Part shown: positions 1 through 9,313 of the stretch, piece after piece
Layout of the letters: every line of letters starts with the position of its first letter
Position numbering within the stretch: position 1 is the stretch's first letter
Assembly: GCF_000026985.1 (NCBI RefSeq)
Contig: NC_017390.1
Coordinates: 1,136,685 to 1,200,684 of the forward strand
Origin: Erwinia pyrifoliae DSM 12163
GTDB lineage: Bacteria > Pseudomonadota > Gammaproteobacteria > Enterobacterales > Enterobacteriaceae
Direction of reading: 5' to 3'
DNA length: 64,000 nucleotides
The notes under the pieces: model-generated
Databases searched by the model: none
The model's input: the letters and a program-made list of their open reading frames with translations, nothing else
What the model was told of the DNA's origin: nothing
Program-made: the position numbers and the translations under genes

Positions 1-371
1 GTGCCGAGCTGGATGTGGAAAAGGCGCATAAATTTGCGCTGGAGAAATTCTCTAACGAACTGCTGCCGGTGATTGACAGCCTGGAACGTGCGCTGGAAGT
101 GGCGGATAAGTCTAATCCTGAACTGGCCGCCATGATCGAAGGTATCGAGCTGACGATGAAGTCGTTGCTGGGTGCAGTGCGCAAGTTCGGCGTTGAAGTG
201 GTGGGTGACACCAACGTGCCATTCAACCCGGAGCTGCACCAGGCGATGTCGATGATGGAATCGGAAGAGGTCGAGCCTAACCACGTTATGATGGTGATGC
301 AGCGCGGCTATACGCTTAACGGCCGCCTGCTGCGCCCGGCGATGGTCGCAGTGGCTAAAAGTAAAAGCTGA
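1..371 (+). CDS. grpE: GrpE nucleotide exchange factor, 3' part
   Basis: The window opens inside this gene; the reading frame is open from base 3 with no start, so only about the last 122 residues are present. GrpE is the nucleotide exchange factor of the DnaK chaperone in the cytoplasm. Visible are the end of the long helix and the helical bundle ([17 protein letters not shown]) followed by the C-terminal beta domain with FNPELHQAM and the ending [19 protein letters not shown], all typical of enterobacterial GrpE. A rho-independent terminator follows about 30 bases after the stop. Identity is secure; the 5' part lies outside the window. Confidence 0.95.
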   Translation, partial: AELDVEKAHKFALEKFSNELLPVIDSLERALEVADKSNPELAAMIEGIELTMKSLLGAVRKFGVEVVGDTNVPFNPELHQAMSMMESEEVEPNHVMMVMQRGYTLNGRLLRPAMVAVAKSKS

Positions 372-401
372 TCCTTACAGCCAGACGCTCCCGACATCAA
401 A

Positions 402-427
402 TAGCCGCTTCAAGCGGCTATTTTTTT
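402..427 (+). terminator. Terminator after grpE
   Basis: AGCCGCTT / AAGCGGCT forms a near-loopless 8-bp stem followed by seven T. It lies directly downstream of grpE in the same direction. Confidence 0.85.
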
Positions 428-522
428 ATCCGTAAGCCGCTTTTGATGGCATCAAACCATTGATGATGCGCCCGCAGGCGCATTGCCATAACCGCACCGT
501 GAAAGGGAGCGCACATATAAGG

Positions 523-1206
523 CTACTGCGGCGTGAGTTGTGGCATCCAGTCGATCGGCGTTTCACCCTGTTCACTCAACCAGCGGTTGGTTTTAGAGAA
601 GTGAGCGCTGCCAAAAAAGCCGCGATGTGCGGAAAGGGGCGAAGGATGCGGGGCCTGCAAGACATGGTGGCGCTTGCGGTCAATGATGCTGCCTTTCTTC
701 TGAGCATGAGATCCCCATAACAGAAACACCACGCCTTCACGGTGTTGGTTGATGGCGGCGATCACATTATCAGTAAAGGTTTCCCAGCCGAACTTAGCAT
801 GCGAATGTGCCTGACCGGCTTCCACCGTCAGCACCGTGTTGAGCAACATCACTCCCTGGCGCGCCCAGCTTTCCAGAAAGCCGTGGTTTGGGCGCTCAAA
901 GCCGGGAATATCGGTCAGCAGTTCTTTATATATATTGACCAGCGATGGGGGCACCGCAACGCCGGGGAGCACGGAAAAGGCCAGCCCGTGCGCCTGATTG
1001 GGGCCATGGTAGGGGTCCTGTCCCAAAATCACCACCTTCACTGCGCCTAATTCGGTAAGGCGGAAGGCGTTGAAGACATCCTTTTGTGGGGGAAAAACGG
1101 TCTTACCGGACGCGCGTTCAGCGGCGACCATTGCTAAAGTGTCCCTGAAATAAGGTTTCTCTTTTTCCTCAGCCAGCACGTCGTGCCAGGTCATGGTATT
1201 AACCAT
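523..1206 (-). CDS. ung: Uracil-DNA glycosylase
   Basis: Family 1 uracil-DNA glycosylase, which removes uracil from DNA in base-excision repair. The 227-residue length is normal. The water-activating motif GQDPYHG is followed by the rest of the uracil pocket ([16 protein letters not shown]), and the minor-groove loop [13 protein letters not shown] is intact, so an active enzyme is expected. The ATG at 1206 has a purine-rich GGAGAGG ribosome site just upstream on the minus strand. Its neighbours, the grcA remnant and srmB, match the E. coli order ung-grcA-srmB. Confidence 0.97.
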   Translation of the reverse strand: MVNTMTWHDVLAEEKEKPYFRDTLAMVAAERASGKTVFPPQKDVFNAFRLTELGAVKVVILGQDPYHGPNQAHGLAFSVLPGVAVPPSLVNIYKELLTDIPGFERPNHGFLESWARQGVMLLNTVLTVEAGQAHSHAKFGWETFTDNVIAAINQHREGVVFLLWGSHAQKKGSIIDRKRHHVLQAPHPSPLSAHRGFFGSAHFSKTNRWLSEQGETPIDWMPQLTPQ

Positions 1207-1318
1207 TATCCTCTCCTTAATCTGTCAGAGTGCGTAGCTTATCGCGCTTTGCCTGCATGTAATAACGAAAAAGAGGGAAAGTTTGCACAAGCGAATAAGC
1301 GGTTAAGGGCGTAAAAAT

Positions 1319-1681
1319 AGAGGCAAAACAGAAAGTTGCTTTTTTGGCTGCTGGATGGCAAAAAAGGCGGGTGCGATGCGTCTGTGCTAAAGCAGGTTAC
1401 CGTGAGGATCCGCTGATAGCGGTAAGCGATTCAGGGCAGATTAAATGTCGCGAAATTCCCCTGGAGGTTGCATATCGGCTGCGCGTGGCAGGCGGTCAGC
1501 ACCTTAATGCCAATTTTCTTAGCCGGGAAGGGCTGGAAGAAGTGGTGAAACATCCGGAGATTACCCCGCAGCTAACCCTACGCGTATCTACTATGTGGTC
1601 CGTTATGTTGTCCGTTTTCATGCACTGACGCCGGAACAGTAGCGTGACGTGCATATCCGTGCCTTTACGGGCAGTCTGTAA
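1319..1681 (+). pseudogene. grcA: Decayed grcA (autonomous glycyl radical cofactor, yfiD)
   Basis: The position between ung and srmB, divergent from ung, is that of E. coli grcA. Translated pieces align in three segments: [12 protein letters not shown] (frame of 1336), [17 protein letters not shown] through [10 protein letters not shown] to [13 protein letters not shown] (frame of 1344), and [28 protein letters not shown] (frame of 1601). There are therefore at least two frameshifts, near 1365-1378 and at about 1590, and a TAG at 1640. The second shift falls where RVSGY should encode the glycyl-radical glycine: only two bases (1590-1591) remain there, followed by an imperfect 12-bp tandem duplication (1592-1603 and 1604-1615). 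GrcA normally replaces the damaged C-terminus of pyruvate formate-lyase. No functional product is expected. Confidence 0.85.
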
Positions 1682-1865
1682 GGTTGAAACGGGGATGATA
1701 ACTGAGCGGGTGTTGAATAACTCACCAGCCGTTTTTATATCTGATTATCCGATCTGATAAACCCAATAATGTCCATCCAGTACGGCGGTAAGCAATAGGG
1801 TGTGTTTTTATTACTGACTCACTGAATGATGACTCGGGGCTGGTTGTACCCGGATAATGCGGATG

Positions 1866-1914
1866 AAAAAACGGCACCGCGACTTGCTGGCTGGACAACG
1901 TTTGCGGTGCCGTT
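1866..1914 (-). terminator. Terminator of srmB
   Basis: Read on the minus strand, AACGGCACCGC (arm 1904-1914) pairs with GCGGTGCCGTT (arm 1870-1880) across a 23-base loop and is followed by a T run (A run at 1866-1871 on the plus strand). It lies about 30 bases after the srmB stop. Confidence 0.75.
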
Positions 1915-1942
1915 AATTAAGGCAAATAAGCCAACGCTCAGG

Positions 1943-3271
1943 CTATTCAGCTGGGTCCGTTTTAGCGCTGGCAGGCTGACGGCGTTTACCAATGTTTTTT
2001 CTGTTGCGATGGCGCTCTTTCACGCGTGGTTTCTCTTCTGCTTTTTGTTTATTTTTCTGTTCTGTGCGTTTAGCCAGCACTTTCTTCGATGGCTTACCTT
2101 TCAGCTTTTCGCTGGGCGCACGCGTGGTCGGGCGCAGTTCATCAATGACGCGCGCTTTTATCGGCTCTTTAACGTAGCGGATGATTTTACCCAGCAGCAA
2201 ATTGTCATGCGCTTCCACCAACGAGATGGCGATGCCTTTTTTACCAGCGCGCCCGGTGCGGCCGATGCGGTGCAGGTAGGTATCGGAGGTGACCGGCATA
2301 TCGAAGTTAATCACATGGCTGACATCATCGATGTCGATGCCGCGTGCGGCGATATCGGTGGCTACCAGCACGTTCACCCGGCCGTCAACCACGCGCTTAA
2401 TCGCCTCGTTACGTTTGGCCTGTACCAGTTCCCCTTCGAGATAGCTGTTGTTAATGCCTGCTTCACGCAGCCAGCCACAGACTTCATGCACGCGCTCACG
2501 CTTACGCACAAACACCACTGCACGCGTCACTTCCGGCTGTTTCAGCAGATGCAGTAACAGCGCGGTTTTGTGTTTGATGTCATCCGCACGGTAATACCAC
2601 TGCTGGATTTTTTTGCGTTCGCGCCGCGCCGGATCGGCTTCTATTTCAACCGGCTCATTGAGAATACGCTCGGCGAAATCTTTGATAGCTTCGCCTTCCA
2701 GCGTGGCGGAGAACAGCAGCGTCTGTTTGCGCCAGCGGGTTTCAGCCGAGATGGTTTCGATATCCTGAGCAAAGCCCATATCCAGCATCCGGTCGGCTTC
2801 ATCCAGGATCAGCGTTTCGACGGCGCGACAATCGAAGTTTTCTTCCTTGATGTACTGCAGCAGACGTCCGGTGGTGGCAACGACCACGTCCTGGTTTTCG
2901 CTGAACACCTCAGCGTGGTTCATAAAGGCCACGCCGCCGGTGATGGTGGCAATATCCAGGTGGGTGTGTTTTGCCAGCTCGCGTGCCTGGTCGGCGACCT
3001 GCATAGCCAGTTCACGGGTTGGGGTCAGGATCAGAATGCGCGGCGGACCTGACTTCTTACGCGGGAAATCGAGCAAATGTTGCAGTGCGGGCAGCAGATA
3101 GGCCGCAGTCTTGCCTGTACCGGTTGGTGCCGAACCCAGAACGTCACGACCCTCCAGTGCTGGCGGGATAGCCTCGGCCTGGATAGCCGTAGGGCGCGTG
3201 AAGCCTTTCTCCTGCAGGGACTGCAGCAGGCTCTCGTCTAGTTCAAGTTCGGAAAAAGTGGTTACAGTCAT
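1943..3271 (-). CDS. srmB: DEAD-box RNA helicase SrmB
   Basis: ATP-dependent RNA helicase acting early in assembly of the large ribosomal subunit. Motifs in order are the Q-motif region ([14 protein letters not shown]), Walker [17 protein letters not shown], the DEAD box ([12 protein letters not shown]), SAT (LFSATLEG), ARGIDI and HRIGRTGR. The lysine/arginine-rich tail from about residue 385 onward is typical of SrmB and binds RNA. The 442-residue length is normal (E. coli 444). The ATG at 3271 gives the standard start MTVTTFSEL. Confidence 0.96.
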   Translation of the reverse strand: MTVTTFSELELDESLLQSLQEKGFTRPTAIQAEAIPPALEGRDVLGSAPTGTGKTAAYLLPALQHLLDFPRKKSGPPRILILTPTRELAMQVADQARELAKHTHLDIATITGGVAFMNHAEVFSENQDVVVATTGRLLQYIKEENFDCRAVETLILDEADRMLDMGFAQDIETISAETRWRKQTLLFSATLEGEAIKDFAERILNEPVEIEADPARRERKKIQQWYYRADDIKHKTALLLHLLKQPEVTRAVVFVRKRERVHEVCGWLREAGINNSYLEGELVQAKRNEAIKRVVDGRVNVLVATDIAARGIDIDDVSHVINFDMPVTSDTYLHRIGRTGRAGKKGIAISLVEAHDNLLLGKIIRYVKEPIKARVIDELRPTTRAPSEKLKGKPSKKVLAKRTEQKNKQKAEEKPRVKERHRNRKNIGKRRQPASAKTDPAE

Positions 3272-3403
3272 GGTCTACCTCAGTTTGGGGCGCTGATTAT
3301 AGACAGATTAAGCGCGATCTTCATCTGTTTGTGTGGAGTTAATGACTTTTCCTTCATCAGAGTTTGTCCTATGCTAGCGCCGTTTCCCTTTCAGGTCAGT
3401 CAA

Positions 3404-4141
3404 ATGTCACCACAGAAAGCTATTCTTCGCCCCAACGGATTTACCTTCAAACAATTTTTTGTCGCTCACGACAGGTGTGCGATGAAAGTGGGCACCGATG
3501 GCGTGCTGCTGGGCGCGTGGGCTCCGGTTGCCAACGTGCAGCGCGCGCTGGATATCGGTAGCGGCAGTGGACTGATTGCGTTAATGCTGGCGCAGAGAAC
3601 CGCCGACCGGGTGCACATTGATGCCGTAGAACTGGATGAAGCGGCCGCTTTGCAGGCGCAGGAAAATGTGGCGGCATCACCCTGGCCGGATAAAGTGCGC
3701 GTACAGCAAGCTGATATCGTTGAATGGACGCAACGTTGCGAACACCGCTATTCACTGATCGTCAGTAATCCTCCTTATTTCTCTCCGGGGTCGCAATGCG
3801 CGTCGCCGCAACGAACTGCGGCACGCTATACCACGGATCTGACACATGAGGTGCTGTTGGGCTGTGCCGAGGAACTGATTGACGAAGACGGTTTCTTCTG
3901 CGTGATCCTGCCTGAACCCGCAGGGAATAAGCTGGTGGAACAGGCATTGCAGCGTGGCTGGCATCTGCGTTTTCGCACCGATGTAGCCGACAATGACACG
4001 CGGCCGCCTAATCGTGTCCTGCTGGCACTGTCCCCCCAGCCTGGCGAACAGCTGCTGGACCGCATGACCATCCGTGGCCCGGATCAGCACTATTCAGAAG
4101 AGCACTGTAGCCTGACGCGCGATTTCTATCTGTTCCGCTGA
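3404..4141 (+). CDS. trmN6: tRNA1(Val) (adenine37-N6)-methyltransferase
   Basis: SAM-dependent methyltransferase (YfiC) that makes m6A37 in valine tRNA 1. [16 protein letters not shown] is the SAM-binding motif I and SNPPYF is the NPPY catalytic motif IV of N6-adenine methyltransferases. The frame is open upstream to 3329, but similarity to YfiC begins at [19 protein letters not shown], so I place the start at the ATG at 3404; the ribosome site is weak (AGGTC). The product is 245 residues, normal for the family. Its last 16 bases overlap the 3' end of the convergent nadB. Confidence 0.92.
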   Translation: MSPQKAILRPNGFTFKQFFVAHDRCAMKVGTDGVLLGAWAPVANVQRALDIGSGSGLIALMLAQRTADRVHIDAVELDEAAALQAQENVAASPWPDKVRVQQADIVEWTQRCEHRYSLIVSNPPYFSPGSQCASPQRTAARYTTDLTHEVLLGCAEELIDEDGFFCVILPEPAGNKLVEQALQRGWHLRFRTDVADNDTRPPNRVLLALSPQPGEQLLDRMTIRGPDQHYSEEHCSLTRDFYLFR

Positions 4142-5742
4142 AGGGGGCGCAAAATGGTTGGGCGTGCTTCCCCCGCTGTAAGCGGATAGTCAAGAATGTA
4201 GTGCAGTCCCCGGCTTTCTTTACGTTCCATGGCGCAGCGCACCATCAGCTGCGCCACCTGCACCAGATTGCGCAGTTCCAGCAGAGCGTCACAGACGCGG
4301 ATGTTGGCGTAATACTGGTCAATGTGCTGTTGCAGCATGGTGATGTGCCGCAGGGCGCGCGCCAGCCGTTTGCTGCTACGAACGATGCCGACACAGTCCC
4401 ACATCAGTACGCGGAGTTTATGCCGGTTATGCTGAATGACCATCTGTAGATCAGCGCCGTCAACCCGGCTTTCGTCCCAGGCGGGTAGATTGTCGACCAG
4501 GGGCAGGTCAGGCAGACAACGCTGAATATCGTCTGCCGCTGACCAGCCATAAACCAGACATTCCAGCAGAGAGTTTGATGCCAGGCGATTAGCGCCATGC
4601 AGGCCGGTATAACTCACTTCTCCGATGGCATACAGCCCGTTAACATCGGTACGTCCCTGGCGGTTCACCATCACGCCGCCGCAGGTGTAATGCGCAGCAG
4701 GGACAATCGGTATTGGTTGGCGGGTCAGGTCGAAGCCCAGCGTGAGGAGTTTCTGGCAGATAGTCGGAAAGTGGGCGCGAATAAATTCGGCCGGGCGATG
4801 GCTGATATCCAGATACATGCAGTCCGCGCCGAGGCGCTTCATTTCATGGTCGATAGCGCGCGCCACGATGTCACGCGGTGCCAGCTCCTCACGGTGATCA
4901 TAAGCGGGCATAAAGCGCGAGCCGTCCGGGCGCGTTAACACCGCTCCTTCGCCGCGCAATGCTTCGCTTAGCAGAAAATGGCGGGCCTCCGGGTGGAACA
5001 GGCAGGTTGGGTGGAACTGGTTAAATTCAAGGTTAGCCACCCGGCATCCGGCACGCCATGCCATGGCGATACCGTCACCGGAGGCGACATACGGATTGGT
5101 TGAATACTGATAAACGTTTGCCGCCCCTCCGGTGGCCAGCACCACTGCGCGTGCGCGGCAGGTTGCCACCGCTTCGCGCTGGCAATCCCAGATCCACGCC
5201 CCGACCACCCGGTGTTCGCCAGGCAGGCCAATGTTGTCGGACATCACCAGGTCGATGGCGTTGCTGCGTTCAAGAAGGGTGATATTCGGGTGGCTAAGCG
5301 CCTGGTTCACCAGCGTGGTTTCCACCGCTTTACCTGTGGCATCGGCGCTGTGCAGAATGCGCCGATGGCTGTGACCCCCTTCACGCGTCAGGTGGTAGCG
5401 ATGCGGGCTGTCGGCGCAGCCAGCCTTGTCGAACAACACCCCTTTTTCAATTAACCACTGCACGCAGTAACGCGCATTGCTGGCGATAAACGAAACTGCA
5501 TCACGTTCGCACAATCCGTCACCGGCGATAAGCGTATCTTCAATATGGGATTCGATGCTGTCGGTTTCGGCGAATACGGCAGCAATACCGCCCTGGGCAT
5601 ACCGGGTCGCCCCCTCGTGTACCGGGCCTTTGCTCAGTACGATAACCCGCTGCTTATCTGCCAGGCGCAGCGCCAGTGACAGCCCGGCAGCGCCGCTACC
5701 GATGATTAATACATCACAGAAATAATCGGAGGAAAGTGTCAT
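4126..5742 (-). CDS. nadB: L-aspartate oxidase
   Basis: FAD-dependent oxidation of L-aspartate to iminoaspartate, the first step of de novo NAD synthesis (with NadA). The N-terminal dinucleotide-binding motif is [20 protein letters not shown]; further hallmarks are [12 protein letters not shown], the FAD stretch [34 protein letters not shown], and [19 protein letters not shown]. The ATG at 5742 gives [15 protein letters not shown]; an upstream in-frame GTG at 5784 would add 14 residues. I prefer 5742 because family similarity begins there and a NadR-like box sits immediately upstream. Length from ATG is 538 residues (E. coli 540). Confidence 0.94.
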   Translation of the reverse strand: MTLSSDYFCDVLIIGSGAAGLSLALRLADKQRVIVLSKGPVHEGATRYAQGGIAAVFAETDSIESHIEDTLIAGDGLCERDAVSFIASNARYCVQWLIEKGVLFDKAGCADSPHRYHLTREGGHSHRRILHSADATGKAVETTLVNQALSHPNITLLERSNAIDLVMSDNIGLPGEHRVVGAWIWDCQREAVATCRARAVVLATGGAANVYQYSTNPYVASGDGIAMAWRAGCRVANLEFNQFHPTCLFHPEARHFLLSEALRGEGAVLTRPDGSRFMPAYDHREELAPRDIVARAIDHEMKRLGADCMYLDISHRPAEFIRAHFPTICQKLLTLGFDLTRQPIPIVPAAHYTCGGVMVNRQGRTDVNGLYAIGEVSYTGLHGANRLASNSLLECLVYGWSAADDIQRCLPDLPLVDNLPAWDESRVDGADLQMVIQHNRHKLRVLMWDCVGIVRSSKRLARALRHITMLQQHIDQYYANIRVCDALLELRNLVQVAQLMVRCAMERKESRGLHYILDYPLTAGEARPTILRPLQRNR

Positions 5743-5744
5743 AT

Positions 5745-5762
5745 TGTTTAACTTACTAAACG
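5745..5762. promoter_or_regulatory. Candidate NadR operator of nadB
   Basis: TGTTTA-ACTTAC-TAAACG is a dyad with one mismatch to TGTTTA-N6-TAAACA, the NadR operator form as I remember it. It lies two bases upstream of the chosen nadB ATG, unusually close for an operator, which leaves some doubt about the start codon or about the function. Confidence 0.45.
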
Positions 5763-6098
5763 CGTCATGCGCCGAGCTTAGCACGCAAATTCGTGAAAAA
5801 AAAGAGACTAAGGCGAAGGAATAATGGGTTTGGTTAATGTCAGGCTGCGGGGGGGATGAACCGGATGACCGCTGGGAATAGTGAGGTAATTCGGTGTTGA
5901 GTTTACCATCCTAAACTCTGGTGGGGCGGAGTGATTATAAGGTGAAATAAGAAGCGTGTTGCGTTACTCTGCGGGCGTCATCAGGCTTGTGCGCGGATCA
6001 TAACCGTGAGCAACGTCAGTACAAATCAGCGATAATGCATAATAAAGCCAGCAGGTTTGTCTGCGTCACATGATGACAACACTTAATTAGGGCGTAAT

Positions 6099-6126
6099 GG
6101 AACTTTCAGCATGATACCGACTCATA
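6099..6126 (+). promoter_or_regulatory. Sigma-E-type promoter of rpoE
   Basis: GGAACTT (6099-6105), a 16-base spacer, then TCATA (6122-6126). The -35 is the sigma-E consensus and the -10 resembles TCNAA with one mismatch. The E. coli rpoE gene carries an autoregulatory sigma-E promoter at the equivalent place, inside the rseD leader frame. The 335 bases upstream of it (5763-6098), between nadB and rpoE, contain no gene I can support. Confidence 0.65.
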
Positions 6127-6212
6127 CCGCATGCTTGCTCGAAAATAGGAAGTCAACACTGGGATGGTGGTTACGCGTGGAACAAGATTGGGGGAGACCT
6201 TACCTCAGATGA
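6111..6212 (+). CDS. rseD: RseD-like leader peptide, coupled to rpoE
   Basis: A 33-codon frame from the ATG at 6111 ends in TGA at 6210-6212, overlapping the rpoE ATG as ATGA. The C-terminal residues (WLRVEQDWGRPYLR) resemble the end of the remembered E. coli RseD leader (WKFGLGRLYLG), and the preceding CLL sits in register. Such an overlap implies translational coupling of rpoE to the leader. Upstream of 6111 the frame is open only to 6087 and has no normal start, so the N-terminus is shorter than in E. coli or uses another codon. Too short to prove by eye. Confidence 0.55.
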   Translation: MIPTHTACLLENRKSTLGWWLRVEQDWGRPYLR

Positions 6213-6784
6213 GCGAGCAGTTAACGGATCAGGTTCTCGTTGAACGAGTACAGAAAGGCGATCGGAAGTCATTTAACTTACTGGTAGTGCGCTACCAGCA
6301 CAAAGTGGCGAGTCTGGTGTCCCGTTATGTCCCGTCAGGAGACGTGCCAGATGTGGTACAAGAGTCGTTTATTAAAGCCTATCGTGCGCTGGATTCATTC
6401 CGGGGTGACAGTGCTTTCTATACCTGGCTCTATCGCATAGCCGTCAATACGGCCAAAAATTACCTGGTTGCCCAAGGGCGACGCCCTCCAACCAGCGATG
6501 TCGATGCTATCGACGCCGAAAACTTCGAAAGCGCCGGTGCGCTAAAAGAAATATCGAACCCTGAGAATTTAATGTTGTCTGATGAGTTGAGAAAGATAGT
6601 TTTTCGTACCATCGAGACATTACCCGAAGATTTGCGTATGGCCATCACCCTGCGTGAACTCGACGGCCTGAGCTATGAAGAAATAGCCGTTATCATGGAT
6701 TGCCCGGTGGGTACGGTTCGTTCCCGTATTTTTCGTGCCCGAGAGGCTATTGATAACAAAATTCAACCACTTATCCAACGCTAG
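6209..6784 (+). CDS. rpoE: RNA polymerase sigma-E factor
   Basis: ECF sigma factor of the envelope-stress response. Region 2 (FNLLVVRYQHKVASLVSRYV, DVVQESFIKAYRALDSFRG, FYTWLYRIAVNTAKNYL) and region 4 (LPEDLRMAITLRELDGLSYEEIA, CPVGTVRSRIFRARE) are complete. The start is the ATG at 6209 (MSEQLTDQVLVERVQ, 191 residues as in E. coli); the open frame upstream to 6164 belongs to the leader. First gene of rpoE-rseA-rseB-rseC, preceded by a sigma-E-like promoter and coupled to rseD. Confidence 0.97.
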   Translation: MSEQLTDQVLVERVQKGDRKSFNLLVVRYQHKVASLVSRYVPSGDVPDVVQESFIKAYRALDSFRGDSAFYTWLYRIAVNTAKNYLVAQGRRPPTSDVDAIDAENFESAGALKEISNPENLMLSDELRKIVFRTIETLPEDLRMAITLRELDGLSYEEIAVIMDCPVGTVRSRIFRAREAIDNKIQPLIQR

Positions 6785-6814
6785 CGATAGCGGATACAGG
6801 AAGGGTATAGAGCC

Positions 6815-7471
6815 ATGCAGAAAGAACAACTTTCCGCTTTAATGGACGGTGAAACGGTGGACAACGAGCTGATATCAGCGCTGTCCGGTGATATCGCGCT
6901 GCAGAAAGATTGGGAAAGCTATCACCTGATCCGCGATACTTTATGTGGTGATATCCCCGCCCGGCTTGATTTCGACTTGGCTGCTCGCGTTGCCGCCGCC
7001 ATCGAAGCTGAACCCGCGAAAAACATCACCCAACTTATCCCTGAAGCGCAGCCGGTGCCTGAACAGGCAGCCGCTGCTATGCCGTTCTGGGCAAAAGTAC
7101 GTCCGTGGGCCGCTCAGATTACGCAGATTGGCGTTGCGGCCTGCGTTTCCCTTGCGGTGATTGTTGGCGTGCAACAGTACAACCGGCCGGTTGCCGTGCA
7201 GTCTTCTGATGCGCCGGTGTTTAACACGCTGCCGATGATGGGACAGGCTTCACCAGTGAGTCTGGGCGTCCCGGCCGATAATGCTAACGCCGCCGCAACC
7301 AGTGCCAATCAGCAGGTGCAGGATCAGCGTCGCCGCGTCAATGCCATGCTGCAGGACTATGAACTGCAACGCCGGCTGAATGCACAACAGCTGCAGTTAG
7401 AAAGCCCTAATCAGCAGCAGGCCGCCGCTCAGGTTCCCGGTAATCAGTCGTTAGGAATGCAATCGCAGTAA
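6815..7471 (+). CDS. rseA: Anti-sigma-E factor RseA
   Basis: Single-pass inner-membrane protein whose cytoplasmic N-terminus holds sigma-E inactive until DegS and RseP cleave it. The N-terminal sigma-binding domain (MQKEQLSALMDGETVDNELISAL, WESYHLIRDTL) is followed by a membrane segment near residues 100-120 (ITQIGVAACVSLAVIVGV) and a Gln-rich periplasmic domain (NAMLQDYELQRRL). 218 residues. Its stop shares one base with the rseB start. Confidence 0.96.
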   Translation: MQKEQLSALMDGETVDNELISALSGDIALQKDWESYHLIRDTLCGDIPARLDFDLAARVAAAIEAEPAKNITQLIPEAQPVPEQAAAAMPFWAKVRPWAAQITQIGVAACVSLAVIVGVQQYNRPVAVQSSDAPVFNTLPMMGQASPVSLGVPADNANAAATSANQQVQDQRRRVNAMLQDYELQRRLNAQQLQLESPNQQQAAAQVPGNQSLGMQSQ

Positions 7472-8427
7472 TGAAGCCGCTTTGGTATGCCGTCAGCCTG
7501 ATGGCTGGCAGCCTGATGTTCTCATCTGTCGCCCCGGCCGCACCTGTGCAGTCCGGGGTGCTGTTACAGCAGATGAAACAGGCCAGCCAGTCTCTCAGTT
7601 ACGAACTTGCCTACATCAATGTCTCTCGTCTGGGCATTGAGTCTGTGCGTTATCGCCACGCCATCATTGACGGCACGGTGTATGCCCAGCTATTGCAGAT
7701 GGATGGCCCGCGACGGGAAATCATTCAGCGCGGCAACGAAGTGAGCTATTTTGAATCCGGTCTGGAGCCTTTTGCCATGCAGGGCGACCATATCGTTGAT
7801 TCACTGCCTTCGCTGATTTACGCCGATTTCCGTCAGCTTGCTACGGACTATGATTTTGTCTCTGTTGGCCGCACGCGTATTGCCGATCAACTTTGTGAAG
7901 CCATTCGCATTGTGCCGCGTGACGGCACCCGCTACGGCTACATCGTCTGGCTGGACAGCGAAAGCAGACTGCCTCTGCGCGTCGACCTGCTCGATCGTGA
8001 CGGTGAAACGCTTGAACAGTATCGTGTGGTGAGCTTTGCCGTCGATGATGGCGTGGGCAAAATGATGCAGGAGCTGAAAAACGCCAAATTCCCTGCGGTG
8101 CTGTCGTTACCGAAGGGCAACCCGGTCACCTTTAACTGGCAGGTCGGCTGGCTGCCGTCTGGGATGAAAGAGCTATCACAAAGCCGTCGCCAGCTCCCGA
8201 CGCTCAACCGACCGGTCGAGTCGCGCCTGTTCTCCGATGGGCTGTTTAGCTTCTCGGTCAACGTTACGCTGGCAGATAAAACCAGTTCGCCGCAGCTGCT
8301 GCGTACCGGTCGTCGTACCATGCAGACCGAAGTGCGTAATAATGCGGAAATCACGGTGGTCGGCGAACTCCCGCCGGCTACGGCCAAACGCATTGCTGAC
8401 AGTATTACCTTAGGAACCGCGCGATGA
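7471..8427 (+). CDS. rseB: Periplasmic sigma-E regulator RseB
   Basis: MucB/RseB family. It binds the periplasmic part of RseA and shields it from DegS until it senses displaced lipopolysaccharide. A signal peptide is visible (WYAVSLMAGSLMFSSVAPAA, cleavage after AAPA or so). The LolA-like N-terminal domain (ELAYINVSRLGIESVRYRHA) and the C-terminal domain (ADKTSSPQLLRTGRRTMQTEV) are complete. 318 residues, as expected. Translationally coupled to rseA (TAATG) and overlapping rseC by four bases. Confidence 0.95.
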   Translation: MKPLWYAVSLMAGSLMFSSVAPAAPVQSGVLLQQMKQASQSLSYELAYINVSRLGIESVRYRHAIIDGTVYAQLLQMDGPRREIIQRGNEVSYFESGLEPFAMQGDHIVDSLPSLIYADFRQLATDYDFVSVGRTRIADQLCEAIRIVPRDGTRYGYIVWLDSESRLPLRVDLLDRDGETLEQYRVVSFAVDDGVGKMMQELKNAKFPAVLSLPKGNPVTFNWQVGWLPSGMKELSQSRRQLPTLNRPVESRLFSDGLFSFSVNVTLADKTSSPQLLRTGRRTMQTEVRNNAEITVVGELPPATAKRIADSITLGTAR

Positions 8428-8888
8428 TGAAAGAATGGGCAACGGTGGTGTCGTGGCAAGATGGTATTGCTACGCTGCACGCCGAAATGAAGACGTCCTG
8501 TAACAGCTGCTCCGCCCGAAAAGGTTGTGGCAGTCATATGCTGGAGAAACTGGGGCCGAAAAATGCGCATGTGATGAAAATCGCCAGCGCTAAGCCCCTT
8601 ATCCCCGGTCAGCGCATTGAACTGGGCATTGCTGAAACCAGCCTGCTCGGTTCAGCGTTTTTAGTGTATATGACCCCGTTGATTGGGCTGTTTACCTTGG
8701 GCGGCGTGTTCCAGATGCTGTTTCACAGCGATCTGGCGGCGGCCAGCGGTGCGCTGTTGGGCGGCATCGGTGGTTTTATTCTCGCTAAAGGCATTTCAGG
8801 TTTACTGGGGCGTTCCGCTTCGTTTCAGCCGGTGATCCTCAGCGTGGCATTGCCGCCAGACGCGCTGCGTATTTCCAGCGACGGCTGA
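8424..8888 (+). CDS. rseC: SoxR-reducing/sigma-E operon protein RseC
   Basis: Inner-membrane protein of the RseC/MucC family, linked to reduction of SoxR in concert with the Rsx complex. The N-terminal cytoplasmic part has a cysteine cluster CNSCSARKGCGSHML, followed by two membrane helices (LLGSAFLVYMTPLIGLFTLGG and AAASGALLGGIGGFILAKG). 154 residues, last gene of the rpoE operon. In E. coli lepA follows directly; here a 2.6-kb insert intervenes. Confidence 0.95.
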   Translation: MMKEWATVVSWQDGIATLHAEMKTSCNSCSARKGCGSHMLEKLGPKNAHVMKIASAKPLIPGQRIELGIAETSLLGSAFLVYMTPLIGLFTLGGVFQMLFHSDLAAASGALLGGIGGFILAKGISGLLGRSASFQPVILSVALPPDALRISSDG

Positions 8889-9313
8889 TAATACCTGTGT
8901 TACCCGCCGGGTGCATCAGCCTGTGCGGGTATGTTCATTCTCATACTTCCCGGCACCCACCTTCAATTACCCTCATCAACTAAGCGCCCGGCAGCCTGTT
9001 CAAAGCCGGCGGAAACCCGGCAAAACATCATTTTTGCGATATTGTCATCCTCAACGTTAAGGCTGAACCCGCCCCTGATAAGAGCTTTGCCTATTCTGCG
9101 TCGCCAGGTTTTATCACTTTGGCATCAACTTTTCTTAAATGAGTCAAGGTAGCGCTTGGTAAATTATGCCATCGATGTGTTTCTTATCAGATATCAGCTA
9201 TTTCGTTCGTCTCAAGTCAGGTGGGAGAGAGCGTTATCAAAGCTGAAGGCATTTTTTGCAGCTCAGTCTGGCAAAGCGTAGTGGATACGCCGCTAAGTGA
9301 GAGGGATCCGACA
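8889..9313. other. Gene-free left flank of the rseC-lepA insert
   Basis: About 425 bases with no convincing gene. A short inverted repeat (ACCCGC / GCGGGT at 8899-8935) after rseC could be a weak terminator but lacks a T run. The rest holds only a 73-codon frame (8931-9152) without a ribosome site or family resemblance. No attachment core is recognisable. Confidence 0.4.

Noticed and set aside
460..1050. Plus-strand frames opposite ung (86 and 102 codons)
   Set aside because: They lie antisense to a well-supported gene, show no family resemblance and have no ribosome sites.
1826..2557. 243-codon plus-strand frame
   Set aside because: Antisense shadow of srmB; the composition follows the complementary gene.
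8931..9152. 73-codon frame after rseC
   Set aside because: No ribosome site, no recognisable domain, unusual composition for a real short protein.
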